58,064 nucleotides of DNA from Nocardia amikacinitolerans NBRC 108937. GTDB lineage: Bacteria; Actinomycetota; Actinomycetes; Mycobacteriales; Mycobacteriaceae. The translations under genes were made by a program, and so were the position numbers. The stretch spans positions 1-58,064 of the forward strand of contig NZ_BDAU01000053.1 in NCBI RefSeq assembly GCF_001612615.1, in the 5' to 3' direction. The notes under the pieces were generated by a model, which saw only the letters and a list, made by a program, of their open reading frames with translations, was not told the origin of the DNA and made no database searches. The stretch's first letter is position 1, and each line of letters begins with the position of its first letter. This document shows, piece by piece, positions 35,501 to 42,276 of this stretch.

Positions 35501-38500
35501 CGCGACGGCGTCGGGCAGCCGCTCGGCGGTGGCGGTGAGCAGGCGGGCCAGCGAGACCGACGGCTCGGCGGGTGCGGCCGAGATGGGCACCAGGTTGGCC
35601 GCTTCCTTGCGGTCGAGGATGTCGATGTCGCCGACCGGCACCTCCGGCGCGGCGACGGCGGCGGTGAGCAGGGCGACGAAGCGACGCGCGAACGACTCGA
35701 CCGTTCGCTCGTCGAAAACGTCTACCGCGTAGCCGAATTCGGCGGTGAGCGGACCGTCGCCGAAGTTGTCGTGCACCTCGAGCTGCAGATCGAACTTGGC
35801 GACGTCGGCCGCGAGCGGCAACACCTGCGCCGTCACGTTCGGCAGCTCGATGCCGAGTTCCGGCGCGCGGTCGTAGGACAGCATCACCTGGAACAGCGGG
35901 TGCCGGGCGGCCGAGCGCTCCGGGTTGACCACCTCGACCAGCCGCTCGAACGGCACGTCGGCGTTGGCGAACGCGTTCAGGTCGGTCTCCCGGGCCACGT
36001 CGAGCATCCGGTCGAAGCCTGCTGCCGCGTCGACCTCGGTGCGCAGCACCAGCGTGTTGACGAACATGCCGACCAGGTCGTCGAGCGCCGGATCGGACCG
36101 ACCGGCGATCGGGGTGCCGACCGCGATGTCGGAGCTCGCGCACAGCCTGGCCAGCAGGGTCGCCAGCGCCGCGTGCAGCACCATGAACATGCTGACGCCG
36201 TGGCTGGCGGCGAGTTCGGCTGCGGCGCGGCGGGTTTCGGCCGAGATCGTGAACGCGACCCGGCCGCCGGAGGTGGAGCGGCGCATCGGGCGCGGGCGAT
36301 CCAGCGGCAGGTCGAGCTGATCGGGCAGGCCGGCCAGCGCCGAACGCCAGTAGGTCAGCTGGCGGCTCAGCGCGCTGGCCGGATCGTTCTCGTCGCCGAG
36401 CAGTTCGCGCTGCCAGAGGGCGAAATCGGCGTACTGCACCGGCAGCGGCGTCCACCGCGGCGCGGCGCCCTCCGCCCGTGCGGCCACCGCCGCCATCAGG
36501 TCCTTGGCCAGCGGCGTCACCGACCAGCCGTCACCGCAGATGTGGTGCAGCACGATCAGGAACACGTGCTGCTGCGGGCCGGTCTTCCACAGGGCGACCC
36601 GGATCGGCGCCTGACTGCGCAGATCGAAGCCGTACCCGGCGAACTCGGTGGCCAGCTCGGCCACGTCGGCGCCGATGGCGTCGATCGGGTCCAGGGTCAG
36701 CGGGATCTCGGTGGCCGGGTGGATCAGCTGGTAGGGACCGTCGGCGGCCTCCGGGAAGGTGGTGCGCAGGCTCTCGTGGCGATCGATCACGTCGACGAGT
36801 CCGGCGCGCAGCGCCGCGTGGTCGAGCGGTCCGTCGAGACGGACGGCCAGCGGCATGTTGTACGCGGCGGCGTGCTCGGCGAAACGGTTCAGGATCCACA
36901 ACCGCTGCTGGGCCAGCGAGAGCGGAATCCGTTCCGGCCGTTCGGCGGGCAGCAACCGCGGCGAGGTGGTGTCGGGGGTGTGCGAGGCGAAGCGCTGGGT
37001 GAGCGCGGCCACCGTGGACGCCTCGAACAAGTCGCGGATGGTCAGCGCGGTACCCAGCGCGACGTTGATGCGCGCGACGGCGCGTGCGGCGATCAGCGAG
37101 TTGCCGCCGAGGTCGAAGAAGCCGTCCTCGAGCCCGATCGCGTCGATGCCGAGTACCTCGCTGAAGATCGCGGCGAGCGCCCGCTCCACCTCGGTGCGCG
37201 GCGCGGCGGTCACCGGCATCGTCCTGGCGACCAGCGTCGGCATCGGCAGCGACTTGCGGTCGATCTTGCCGTTGGCGCTGAGCGGTAGCTCGTCGAGTTC
37301 GATGAGCGCCGAGGGGACCATGTAGGCCGGCAGCGTCCGGCGCAGCGCGGCCAGCAGGGTTTGGGTGTCCATGCGCTCGTCGTCGGCGCCCGGCGCGGCG
37401 ACCACGTAGGCCACCAGTTCGTCGCCGGTGCGCCCGGCGTGCGCCACGCAGACCGCCCTGGTGACGCGCTCGTCGTCGAGCAGCGCGGCCTCGATCTCGC
37501 CGAGCTCGATGCGCAGGCCGCGGATCTTCACCTGGAAGTCGGTGCGGCCCAGGTACTCCAGCACGCCGCGGCCCTCGGCCGTCGGCTCCAGCTGCCAGCG
37601 GGCGAGATCGCCGGTGCGGTACATGCGCGCGCCGGGGGTGAACGGATTGGCCACGAACCGGTCGGCGGTCAGCCGCGGCTGGCCGAGGTACCCGCGGGCC
37701 AGCTGCACACCGGCCAGGTACAACTCGCCGACGACGCCGGGCGGCACCGGTCGCAGCTGCTCGTCGAGCACGTAGGTCTGGGTGTTCCAGACCGGCGAGC
37801 CGATCGGCACGGTCTCCGGCGCGCTCGGGCACGGCCAGTAGGTGACGTCGACGGCGGCCTCGGTCGGCCCGTACAGGTTGTGCAGCTGGGTCCCGCGCAG
37901 CACCGCGTGGAAATCGCGGACGGTGGCGGCGGGCAACGCCTCACCGCTGCAGAACACCCTGCGCAGGCAGGCGCATCCGCGGACGTCGGTATCGGTGACG
38001 AACACCGAAAGCATGGACGGCACGAAATGCGCCGTGGTGATGCGCTTCTCGGCGATGACGCGCGCGAGGTAGGCGGGGTCGCGGTGACCGTCAGGCGCCG
38101 CGACCACCAGCCGCGCGCCGATCTGCAAGGGCCAGAAGAACTCCCAGACCGAGACGTCGAAGGTGGCCGGGGTCTTCTGCAGGACCGCGTCGGTAGGGTC
38201 GAGCGGGTACTCGTGCTGCATCCAGTGCAGCCGATTCACGATGGCCTCGTGAGATACGCCGACGCCCTTGGGTTTTCCGGTCGAGCCCGAGGTGAAGATG
38301 ACGTAAGCGAGGTGCTCGGGACGCAGCGGCGCCAACCGGTCGGCGTCGGTGATCGGGGCGGCGTCGTAGCCGGACGTGTCCAAGGTGTCGAGCATGAGCA
38401 CCGGCGTGCGCACCGGAAGGGCGAGCCCGTCGCGCTCGGCGCCGAGCAGGCACACCGGGGCGGCCTGGCCGAGGATGCCGTCGATGCGGTCGGCCGGGTG

Positions 38501-40168
38501 GTCGGGGTCGAGCGGCAGGTAGGCCGCGCCTGCCTTGACGATCGCGTACATGCCGACGACCAGTTCGATGCTGCGCCGCAGGCAGAGACCGACGACCGTG
38601 TCCGGTCCCGCGCCGCGCGCGATGAGCAGCCGCGCCAGCCGGTTGGCCCGCTCGTCGAGCTCGCGGTAGGTCAGCGCGTGTCCCTCGAATTCGAGCGCGG
38701 TCGCGTCCGGGGAGATCGCGACGCGATCGGCGAACAGCTCCGCCAGCGTGCCTTCCAGGACGGGCGTCTCGGTGGCGTTCCATTCGCGAAGCACCAGATC
38801 GCGCTCGGCGTCGGTGATCGCGCACAGCGACTCCGCAGGGGTCTCCGGCTCGGACTCCAGGAAGGTGCCGAGGAAGTCGAGGAAGCGACCGTGGTGCATG
38901 GCGACCTCGCGGTCGGCGTACAGCCTCGGGTTGGCCTCGAAGTCGACGTGGATGCGGTCCGCTTCGCCGTTGTAGAGGTTGATCGAGAGGTCTTCCACCG
39001 GTCCGGTGGCGAGCACGTGCAGCGAGCCGGTCGACTCGCCGAACTTCAGCTCGTTGTGGAACAGCATGATGTTGACCATCGGCCCGAAGAAGCCGCGCGC
39101 GTCCCTCGAGTAGCCGCAGTCGCGCCGGATGTCGTCGTGCCGGTAGCGCTGGTGCCGCAGCGCGCCGGTGATCTGGAGTTCCGTCGAGCGCACCACGTCA
39201 CCGACGGTGGTGCCCGCGTCGAAGCGCAGGCGAATCGGCACCACGTTCGACAGCACGCCCGCCGAACGGCGCAGCGCGACGGTGGTCCGCGCCGCGACGG
39301 GCAGGCTGAGCACCACGTCCAAATCGCCGGTCACCGAGCGCACGTAGCAGGCGAGCGCCGCGACGAACAGCGTCGAGTTGTTCGTGTCGAACGCCGCCAT
39401 CGCCGCGGTCATGGCGGTGTCGGCGCGGTCGTCGAGCATGCCCTTGGCCAGGTGCCTGCCCGAGTCCGGGGTCGAGGAGGTCACCGCGACGCTGGACAGG
39501 CTCAGCGGTCCGCCCGCACCCGAGAGCTGCTCGAGCCAGTACTCGCGGTCGGTGCGGAACCGGTTGGACTCGCGGTAGGCCGACTCGTCGGCGTAGATCT
39601 GCGCCAGACCGGTCGCGCGCGAGACGGACGGCTCCGTGTGGTTCTGCACCGCGGTGTAGATCTCGGCCGTTCGGGTCAGCGCGTTCATCGCGCCGTAGCC
39701 GTCGATCACGATGTGGTGGCCGCGCGAGTACCAGAAGTACTCGGAGTCGCCGACGCGCAGCACCACGTTGGTTGTGAGCGGATCACGTTCCAGATCGATC
39801 GGAGAGCTGGCGTGCTCGTTCATCCAGCGCAGTGCGGCGCCGCGCGGATCGGGTTCGTCGCGCAGGTCGATGCGGCCCCAGCCGGGGCGGCGGGACCAGT
39901 CCACCAGCTGATGCGGAACACCGTCGATCTCTACCATTCGGACGTGCCCGACCTCGGTCTCGGCACCGAAACGCTCGATCGCGTAGAGCAGGCACCCGAC
40001 ATCGAGATCGCCGTGGATCTCGACGTACTGGGCGATTGTCAAGGGTACGTCGGGCCGAATCCGCTGGGCATACCACAGGGCCGTCTGCGCTGGGGAGAGA
40101 GCGAAGGGTTGTGCCGAAAATTCACCCGAAGTGCATTGGTCGACGCGATCGGTGGCCAATGAACTCAT
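26519..40168 (-). CDS. Four-module non-ribosomal peptide synthetase (Ser-X-X-X, thioesterase-terminated)
   Basis: A 4549-residue assembly line. Module 1 (about 1-1065): condensation domain with HHIVIDG at 151-157 that resembles EntF from residue 22 onward, an adenylation domain and a carrier with Ser1024. Modules 2-4 are C-A-carrier units with pantetheine serines at 2088, 3146 and 4231. A thioesterase (about 4290-4549) has GWSLGG (serine near 4364), MMDSYQ and CRHSAM. Hand-aligned specificity residues give D-V-W-H-F-S-L-V-D for A1, the EntF serine code; A2 is D-A-L-F-I-G-M-V-A, A3 D-A-F-F-M-G-G-V-V and A4 D-A-L-F-L-G-A-I-V, which I cannot assign. C2-C4 have intact HHIxxDGWS and RLWxLNRF starts of the LCL type; no epimerase or methyltransferase domain is present. 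All carriers and adenylation core motifs look intact. The ATG has GGAG six bases upstream. The predicted product is an N-acylated tetrapeptide starting with Ser; the acyl donor, MbtH protein and any siderophore genes are not in the window. Confidence 0.96.
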   Translation of the reverse strand: MSSLATDRVDQCTSGEFSAQPFALSPAQTALWYAQRIRPDVPLTIAQYVEIHGDLDVGCLLYAIERFGAETEVGHVRMVEIDGVPHQLVDWSRRPGWGRIDLRDEPDPRGAALRWMNEHASSPIDLERDPLTTNVVLRVGDSEYFWYSRGHHIVIDGYGAMNALTRTAEIYTAVQNHTEPSVSRATGLAQIYADESAYRESNRFRTDREYWLEQLSGAGGPLSLSSVAVTSSTPDSGRHLAKGMLDDRADTAMTAAMAAFDTNNSTLFVAALACYVRSVTGDLDVVLSLPVAARTTVALRRSAGVLSNVVPIRLRFDAGTTVGDVVRSTELQITGALRHQRYRHDDIRRDCGYSRDARGFFGPMVNIMLFHNELKFGESTGSLHVLATGPVEDLSINLYNGEADRIHVDFEANPRLYADREVAMHHGRFLDFLGTFLESEPETPAESLCAITDAERDLVLREWNATETPVLEGTLAELFADRVAISPDATALEFEGHALTYRELDERANRLARLLIARGAGPDTVVGLCLRRSIELVVGMYAIVKAGAAYLPLDPDHPADRIDGILGQAAPVCLLGAERDGLALPVRTPVLMLDTLDTSGYDAAPITDADRLAPLRPEHLAYVIFTSGSTGKPKGVGVSHEAIVNRLHWMQHEYPLDPTDAVLQKTPATFDVSVWEFFWPLQIGARLVVAAPDGHRDPAYLARVIAEKRITTAHFVPSMLSVFVTDTDVRGCACLRRVFCSGEALPAATVRDFHAVLRGTQLHNLYGPTEAAVDVTYWPCPSAPETVPIGSPVWNTQTYVLDEQLRPVPPGVVGELYLAGVQLARGYLGQPRLTADRFVANPFTPGARMYRTGDLARWQLEPTAEGRGVLEYLGRTDFQVKIRGLRIELGEIEAALLDDERVTRAVCVAHAGRTGDELVAYVVAAPGADDERMDTQTLLAALRRTLPAYMVPSALIELDELPLSANGKIDRKSLPMPTLVARTMPVTAAPRTEVERALAAIFSEVLGIDAIGLEDGFFDLGGNSLIAARAVARINVALGTALTIRDLFEASTVAALTQRFASHTPDTTSPRLLPAERPERIPLSLAQQRLWILNRFAEHAAAYNMPLAVRLDGPLDHAALRAGLVDVIDRHESLRTTFPEAADGPYQLIHPATEIPLTLDPIDAIGADVAELATEFAGYGFDLRSQAPIRVALWKTGPQQHVFLIVLHHICGDGWSVTPLAKDLMAAVAARAEGAAPRWTPLPVQYADFALWQRELLGDENDPASALSRQLTYWRSALAGLPDQLDLPLDRPRPMRRSTSGGRVAFTISAETRRAAAELAASHGVSMFMVLHAALATLLARLCASSDIAVGTPIAGRSDPALDDLVGMFVNTLVLRTEVDAAAGFDRMLDVARETDLNAFANADVPFERLVEVVNPERSAARHPLFQVMLSYDRAPELGIELPNVTAQVLPLAADVAKFDLQLEVHDNFGDGPLTAEFGYAVDVFDERTVESFARRFVALLTAAVAAPEVPVGDIDILDRKEAANLVPISAAPAEPSVSLARLLTATAERLPDAVAVRYLGQDTTYRELDERSNRLARVLIEHGAGPEVVVAIALPRSLDSIAAVWAVAKTGAAYVPIDPGYPAERIGHMIADSGAFLGLTIPECLAAMPEWPAPRGRHRKSYVDWLVLGSTELAAECDHHSTAPITDADRHYPLRTSHPAYLIYTSGSTGIPKAVVVTHAGIASLASEQMHKFGVTDSARTLHFSSPSFDASVLELLLGFAAGATIVIAPAGMYGGAELADLLRTEHVTHAFITPAALATVPDEGLDELEAVIVGGEACSEELVATWSARHRMHNMYGPSEATVAATASGPMAAGSPVPLGMPVRGMRLFVLDRRLHPVPPGTPGELYLSGPGLARGYLGRYSLTAQRFPANPHGRRGERMYRTGDLVVADPAGRLRFLGRADDQIKIRGFRVELSEIDHALRTHPGVSFALTIVHSGDHGDPRLVSYVTAEHGAQGVTPAAILETARQQLPGYMVPASVMVLDRLPVAPSGKLDRKALPQPVFAAAGPSRAPRTEAEIRVAGVFGAVLGHPVEGAEDSFFDIGGTSLLATRLAAALHAEFGVDLPVRTLFEEPTVAAVAEQLAEAPRTQRVALAVHTPRPGRIPLSLPQQRLWFLNRFSPESSAYNIAFVIRIDGDLDAPALRAALTDVVERHEVLRTVYPEDSAGAQQLVLPIGRALPSVEPIEVDEAGAKDALRVLARGGFDLTRDTPLRIALLRTGIQRYQLGIVLHHIAADGWSLGPLTRDLALAYAARRAGRAPAWTPLPVQYADFGLWQRACLGDESDPDSVAGAQLAYWRTELADLPAELPLPYDRQRPLDPTQQAGTVRFAVPEPVQRALAELAREQGVSMFMVLRSALAVLLRFVTGGRDIVIGTPVAGRTDTKLDELVGMFVNTMMLRSDVDPDRPFTDQLRADRDTELTAMANADVPFERVVEELGRVMGVGANRPLFQVALTVQDGPAPTLELPELALSAEELDIARAKFDLELRVAARDTGASDFEFVYAAELFDAETVETLADRFLRVLAAVTADPRALVREIDARTENERRLLSPATGGQTTPQLTLAAYFSATARRHARHDAVRSGDVSMTYVELDRRSNRLARALVGRGIGVGDRVALGLTRSIDSVLTVLAVAKSGAAFVPVDPNYPADRVRHMLTDSGCRFGVTVSEYAGRLRAAGDQASTDWLLLDEPATTAELDGLDDGPIDDAELSRPVRIADLAYIIYTSGSTGKPKGVAVTHSGLSNFADEIRDRMRVDPDARTLHFSSPSFDAAVFDLLLAVGSGGTMVICPPDIYGGDELAALMDRERITHTFMTPAALSTIDNERWPLPHLRSLMIGGEAWGPELAARWAPGRLMFNGYGPTETTVVVTAAEVTVGAPITIGTLVRGARATVLDDRLRPVPVGVPGDLYLGGFGVARGYFDRLGLTAARFVADPFGPAGARMYRTGDVVRWNAANELVYLGRSDHQVKVRGFRIELGEITAALGGHPSVRFAHTDVRHIAGADRIVAFVQPLDVRAGVNTEALRAHVAEQLPAHMVPVSITVLDRIPLTPVGKLDTAALPEPQFAAVSDGRAPETELEKLVAAVMAELVGAETVGAGDSFFDIGGNSLLATQLVARLEAATNTRLEVRSVFSAPTVAELAAMLESGPSGADARPEPVRRERPDRIPLSAAQQRLWFLNRFNEVGPAADGPNRSAGAYNIPVVLRMHGELDVDALVRALHDVQARHESLRTVFPEVDGEPAQVVLDPADAAVTLFVATVTPDGVDDAVRSFAAPGFDLGESVPLRAALITVSDEPDPDGTAPPAASTDNVLVLVVHHIAMDGWSLEPLAADVAVAYRAACAGQQPDWDELTLQYADYTLWQRDTLGTEDDPDSVLRHQLDYWRATLDGVPELLNVPADRPRPPVPSYRGGTVECAIDAVTHRELQAVATTNNVSMFMVLHAALAVLLHRMTATDDIAVGTAIAGRGHPALDRMIGMFVNTLVLRTRLDPDARFTDLLHSVRDTDLDAFAHADLPFERLVEVLNPARSQAHHPLFQVMLSVRNRPLRSLELPGLRIEAEDGDTGIAKFDLQFTLTEEQTAQREPGGISLAVNYASDLFDERTAHGLGKRLVRLLHAIAATPTAAVGDLGLLAPEEWTGLAPVRGIEADRPIVFPEVFEAAANVDRTAVALSSDGTHVTYDALDRWTNRLARVLIGHGVGPETLVALGIPRSVESVASVLAVAKAGAAFVPVDPLYPAGRISHMLTDSGAALGITLAEYRDELPDGVEWIVLDEPRFRAGVLAASDKAIVQKERVRPLRVDNPAYVIYTSGSTGTPKGVMVTHGGLSNFAAETAERFDVQPGCRVLHFATPSFDAAMLDLLLALGGAATLVITPPGVVGGAELAQVFIEERITHAFITTSALGTVDPTGVTDLAHVLVGGEALPPDLVARWAPGRNLYNAYGPTETTIVTVISQPMEPGGPITIGGPIRGVAATVLDARLHPSPVGVTGELHLAGSALARGYLNRPGLTAQRFVANPYGKPGERMYRTGDLVRWWSGAAEGEHEIEYVGRTDHQVKIRGFRIELGEIDVALARHRAVEFATTIGYRTPAGSTALVSYVKPRNGTELTAAELTEHVAGLVPNYMVPQSIMLIDEVPLSPVGKLDRKALPEPVFSASGGYRAPSNPIEAALCAAFESVLGVERVGADDAFFELGGNSLLATKVVAQVRAEGIDLPVQVMFGEATPAAIAARLAGSDGAGTAMAGALGAVLPIRPTAPGRKAPLFCVHPAIGLSWCYSGLLAHLSPDRPLYGLQSPHVAGEEGFSTIGEAADYYVAHIKSVQAEGPYHLLGWSLGGLIAHEIAVRLQESGDEVALLAMMDSYQLSDELLEHAIPGVADIIAEFGSDLDDDELDPTMSLLDAAELLRSRPGAFAALTIEHLERLYEGYTNGTVLAHGFQPRTFDGDVLFFTAAADEVNQADPARCAAAWEPFVTGTVHDHELPCRHSAMTAPESLAVIGPVLNRRLDGGAGTTKEDA

Positions 40169-40545
40169 TCATCACTCCGTTCTGCCGCAACTGACGCAAC
40201 TCCCCGACCCCCCTACGGCGGCCACGCATGCGCGAGCCGTAGGACGTGTGATCCACGCCCTATGATTCGGAGCACCCCAGATGCCGGATGGCCGACGTAT
40301 TGGATTTGTTTCACATCGAACGACGTTGGCAGAACGCCCTTTTGGCCAGCTACATTTCCGCAAACTTTCGCGTCGAGCGGCGTCGCGGACCACAAACACC
40401 GAGGTCCGACGGCTGACGCCGCGGACGGAATCGACCCCGCTGCCCGCCTCAGCAAACGCTTGGCAACATCACAAACAGGCTACGGAGGCCTCGCCCGTCC
40501 CGGAAGAGACCGGATGTTCGGTTGTCGAGGAGATCGTGATCCAGG
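40169..40545 (-). other. Intergenic region upstream of the NRPS, downstream of lnt
   Basis: These 377 bases contain no credible gene. They are less GC-rich around 40290-40380. This must hold the NRPS promoter unless it is transcribed from lnt, which is on the same strand. I found no IdeR/DtxR iron box resembling TTAGGTTAGGCTAACCTAA, and no sure -10/-35 pair. Confidence 0.45.
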
Positions 40546-42276
40546 TCAGCCGACCGATTGGTCGACCGAAAAGCCCTGGTCGGTCGCGTGAACAGACCGC
40601 GACCTCCGCCGGTGGGACAACGCGACAACGACGGCGGCAGCGGTCAGGATAGCCGAGACCCATTCGGGTGCGGCGCCGATTCGAGTAGCCAAAGTGATGC
40701 TGCTTCGCAATGGCAGGTCCGCGACGAGGGCCGCGGGCACGAACAGCTCGGTCTGTTGCGGCACCGCTCCGTCGGCGGTGACGATCGCGCTGACACCCGA
40801 GGTGGCCGCCACCACCAGCGCCCTACCGTGCTCCACCGCGCGCACCCGCGACATCGCCAGTTGCTGGTAGGTCATCTCGCTGTCGCCGAAGGTCGCGTTG
40901 TTGGTCGGCACGGTGAGCAGCTGCGCGCCCGACCGCAGCGAATCGCGAAACGCCCGATCGAACGCGACCTCGTAGCAGGTCGCCACGCCGATGTCGACGC
41001 CTGCGGCGCGCACCGTGCCGTCGCCGTCGCCCGGCACGAAATAGCCTGCGCGGTCGGCGTATTCGGAGAACAGCCGGAAGAAGGAACGCAGCGGCAGGTA
41101 TTCGCCGAACGGCTGGATGATCTTCTTGTCGTGCCGGTCGGCAGGACCTTCCGCGCCGTTCCACACCATCACCGAATTCGTCGTCGTGCGATCGCCGTTC
41201 ACGAGGACGGCGCCCACCAGGATCGGCGCGTCGATCGCCTCGGAGGCCCGCGTGATCAGCGCAGCGGCGTCGGCGTTGCGCAGCGGATCGATGTCTGAGG
41301 AATTCTCGGGCCAGATCACCACATCCGGCTTGCGCGCACGGCCCGCGGCGACCTCCTCGGCCAGCTGCTCGGTGCGGCGGACGTGGTTGTCCAGCACCGC
41401 GCGTCGCTGCGCGTTGAAGTCGAGACCGAGGCGCGGCACGCTGCCCTGAATCGCGGCGACCGTGATCGTCCTGTCCCCCTCGTCCGGGGCGGGCAGCGCG
41501 GACCGGAGGAGCACACCGGCGATGGGCATGATGACCAGAGTCGCTGCCGCGGTGATGATTCCGGCCCGAGACGCGGCGCCGACGCGCGGTTTCGTCGCGA
41601 CCGCCGAACCACCTCCGGACAGCTCGTCCGCCGAGTTCCGCGCGCCCGCAGCGTCCTTCGACTCGTCGTCGGCGACGACGCCTCTCGGGGCGCCGGTCGT
41701 GCGCAGTGCCGCCAGCCGTTCGACCAAGGCCGCGAGTCCGGTGCCGGTCAACGCCACCGCGAACCCGATCAGCGGCGCGCCGCCCACCGCGGCCAGCGAC
41801 AGGAACCAGCCGTCCGCCTGACCGAAAGCCAGCCGACCCCAAGGGAATCCGCCGAACGGGAAGCTCGATCGAATCCATTCGGTGCTCACCCAGGCCAGCG
41901 CAACCCACAGCGGCCACCAGGGCAGCCGCCCGATCAGGTTGGCAAGCAGGCCGAACAGCCCGAGGTAGAGCGCGCACGTGGTGGAGAGCGCCAGCCAGGG
42001 CAGCGGTCCGACGTAGATTCCGGTCCACGGCAGCAGCGGCACGAAAAAGCCCAGCCCGGCCAGCATTCCGTAGCCGAAGCCGCCGCGCAGGCCGCCCGCG
42101 CCGCGCACTGTCGCGGTGAGCACGGCGACGCCGACCGGCGCGAGGAACCAGAACGGCCGCGGCGGAAAGCTGCCGAACAGAAGCAGTCCCGCGACCAGCG
42201 CGGCCATCGATCGCGCCGCCACGCCGCGCAGCCGATCCGGTGCGCGGCGGGTGCGCGTCAGGCCGGGCATCGTCAT
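40546..42276 (-). CDS. lnt: Apolipoprotein N-acyltransferase
   Basis: A 576-residue membrane enzyme that adds the third acyl chain to the N-terminal cysteine of lipoproteins. About seven N-terminal membrane helices (from MAALVAGLLLFGSFPPRPFWFLAPVG) precede the carbon-nitrogen hydrolase domain, where the catalytic residues are visible: Glu in VVIWPENSSD, Lys in KKIIQPFGEYLP and Cys in GVATCYEVAFD. A loop with a poorly conserved Asp/Ala-rich stretch (around residues 185-220) interrupts the membrane part. ATG 42276 overlaps the amidohydrolase stop by 4 nt, so the two form an operon; longer upstream readings run through that gene. In M. tuberculosis Lnt is fused to the polyprenol mannosyltransferase Ppm1; here it is free, and no ppm1-like gene follows. 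Confidence 0.95.
   Translation of the reverse strand: MTMPGLTRTRRAPDRLRGVAARSMAALVAGLLLFGSFPPRPFWFLAPVGVAVLTATVRGAGGLRGGFGYGMLAGLGFFVPLLPWTGIYVGPLPWLALSTTCALYLGLFGLLANLIGRLPWWPLWVALAWVSTEWIRSSFPFGGFPWGRLAFGQADGWFLSLAAVGGAPLIGFAVALTGTGLAALVERLAALRTTGAPRGVVADDESKDAAGARNSADELSGGGSAVATKPRVGAASRAGIITAAATLVIMPIAGVLLRSALPAPDEGDRTITVAAIQGSVPRLGLDFNAQRRAVLDNHVRRTEQLAEEVAAGRARKPDVVIWPENSSDIDPLRNADAAALITRASEAIDAPILVGAVLVNGDRTTTNSVMVWNGAEGPADRHDKKIIQPFGEYLPLRSFFRLFSEYADRAGYFVPGDGDGTVRAAGVDIGVATCYEVAFDRAFRDSLRSGAQLLTVPTNNATFGDSEMTYQQLAMSRVRAVEHGRALVVAATSGVSAIVTADGAVPQQTELFVPAALVADLPLRSSITLATRIGAAPEWVSAILTAAAVVVALSHRRRSRSVHATDQGFSVDQSVG

Noticed and set aside
40169..40545. Search for an iron-dependent IdeR/DtxR box upstream of the NRPS
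   Set aside because: No match to the 19-bp consensus was seen on either strand, so iron control is not claimed.
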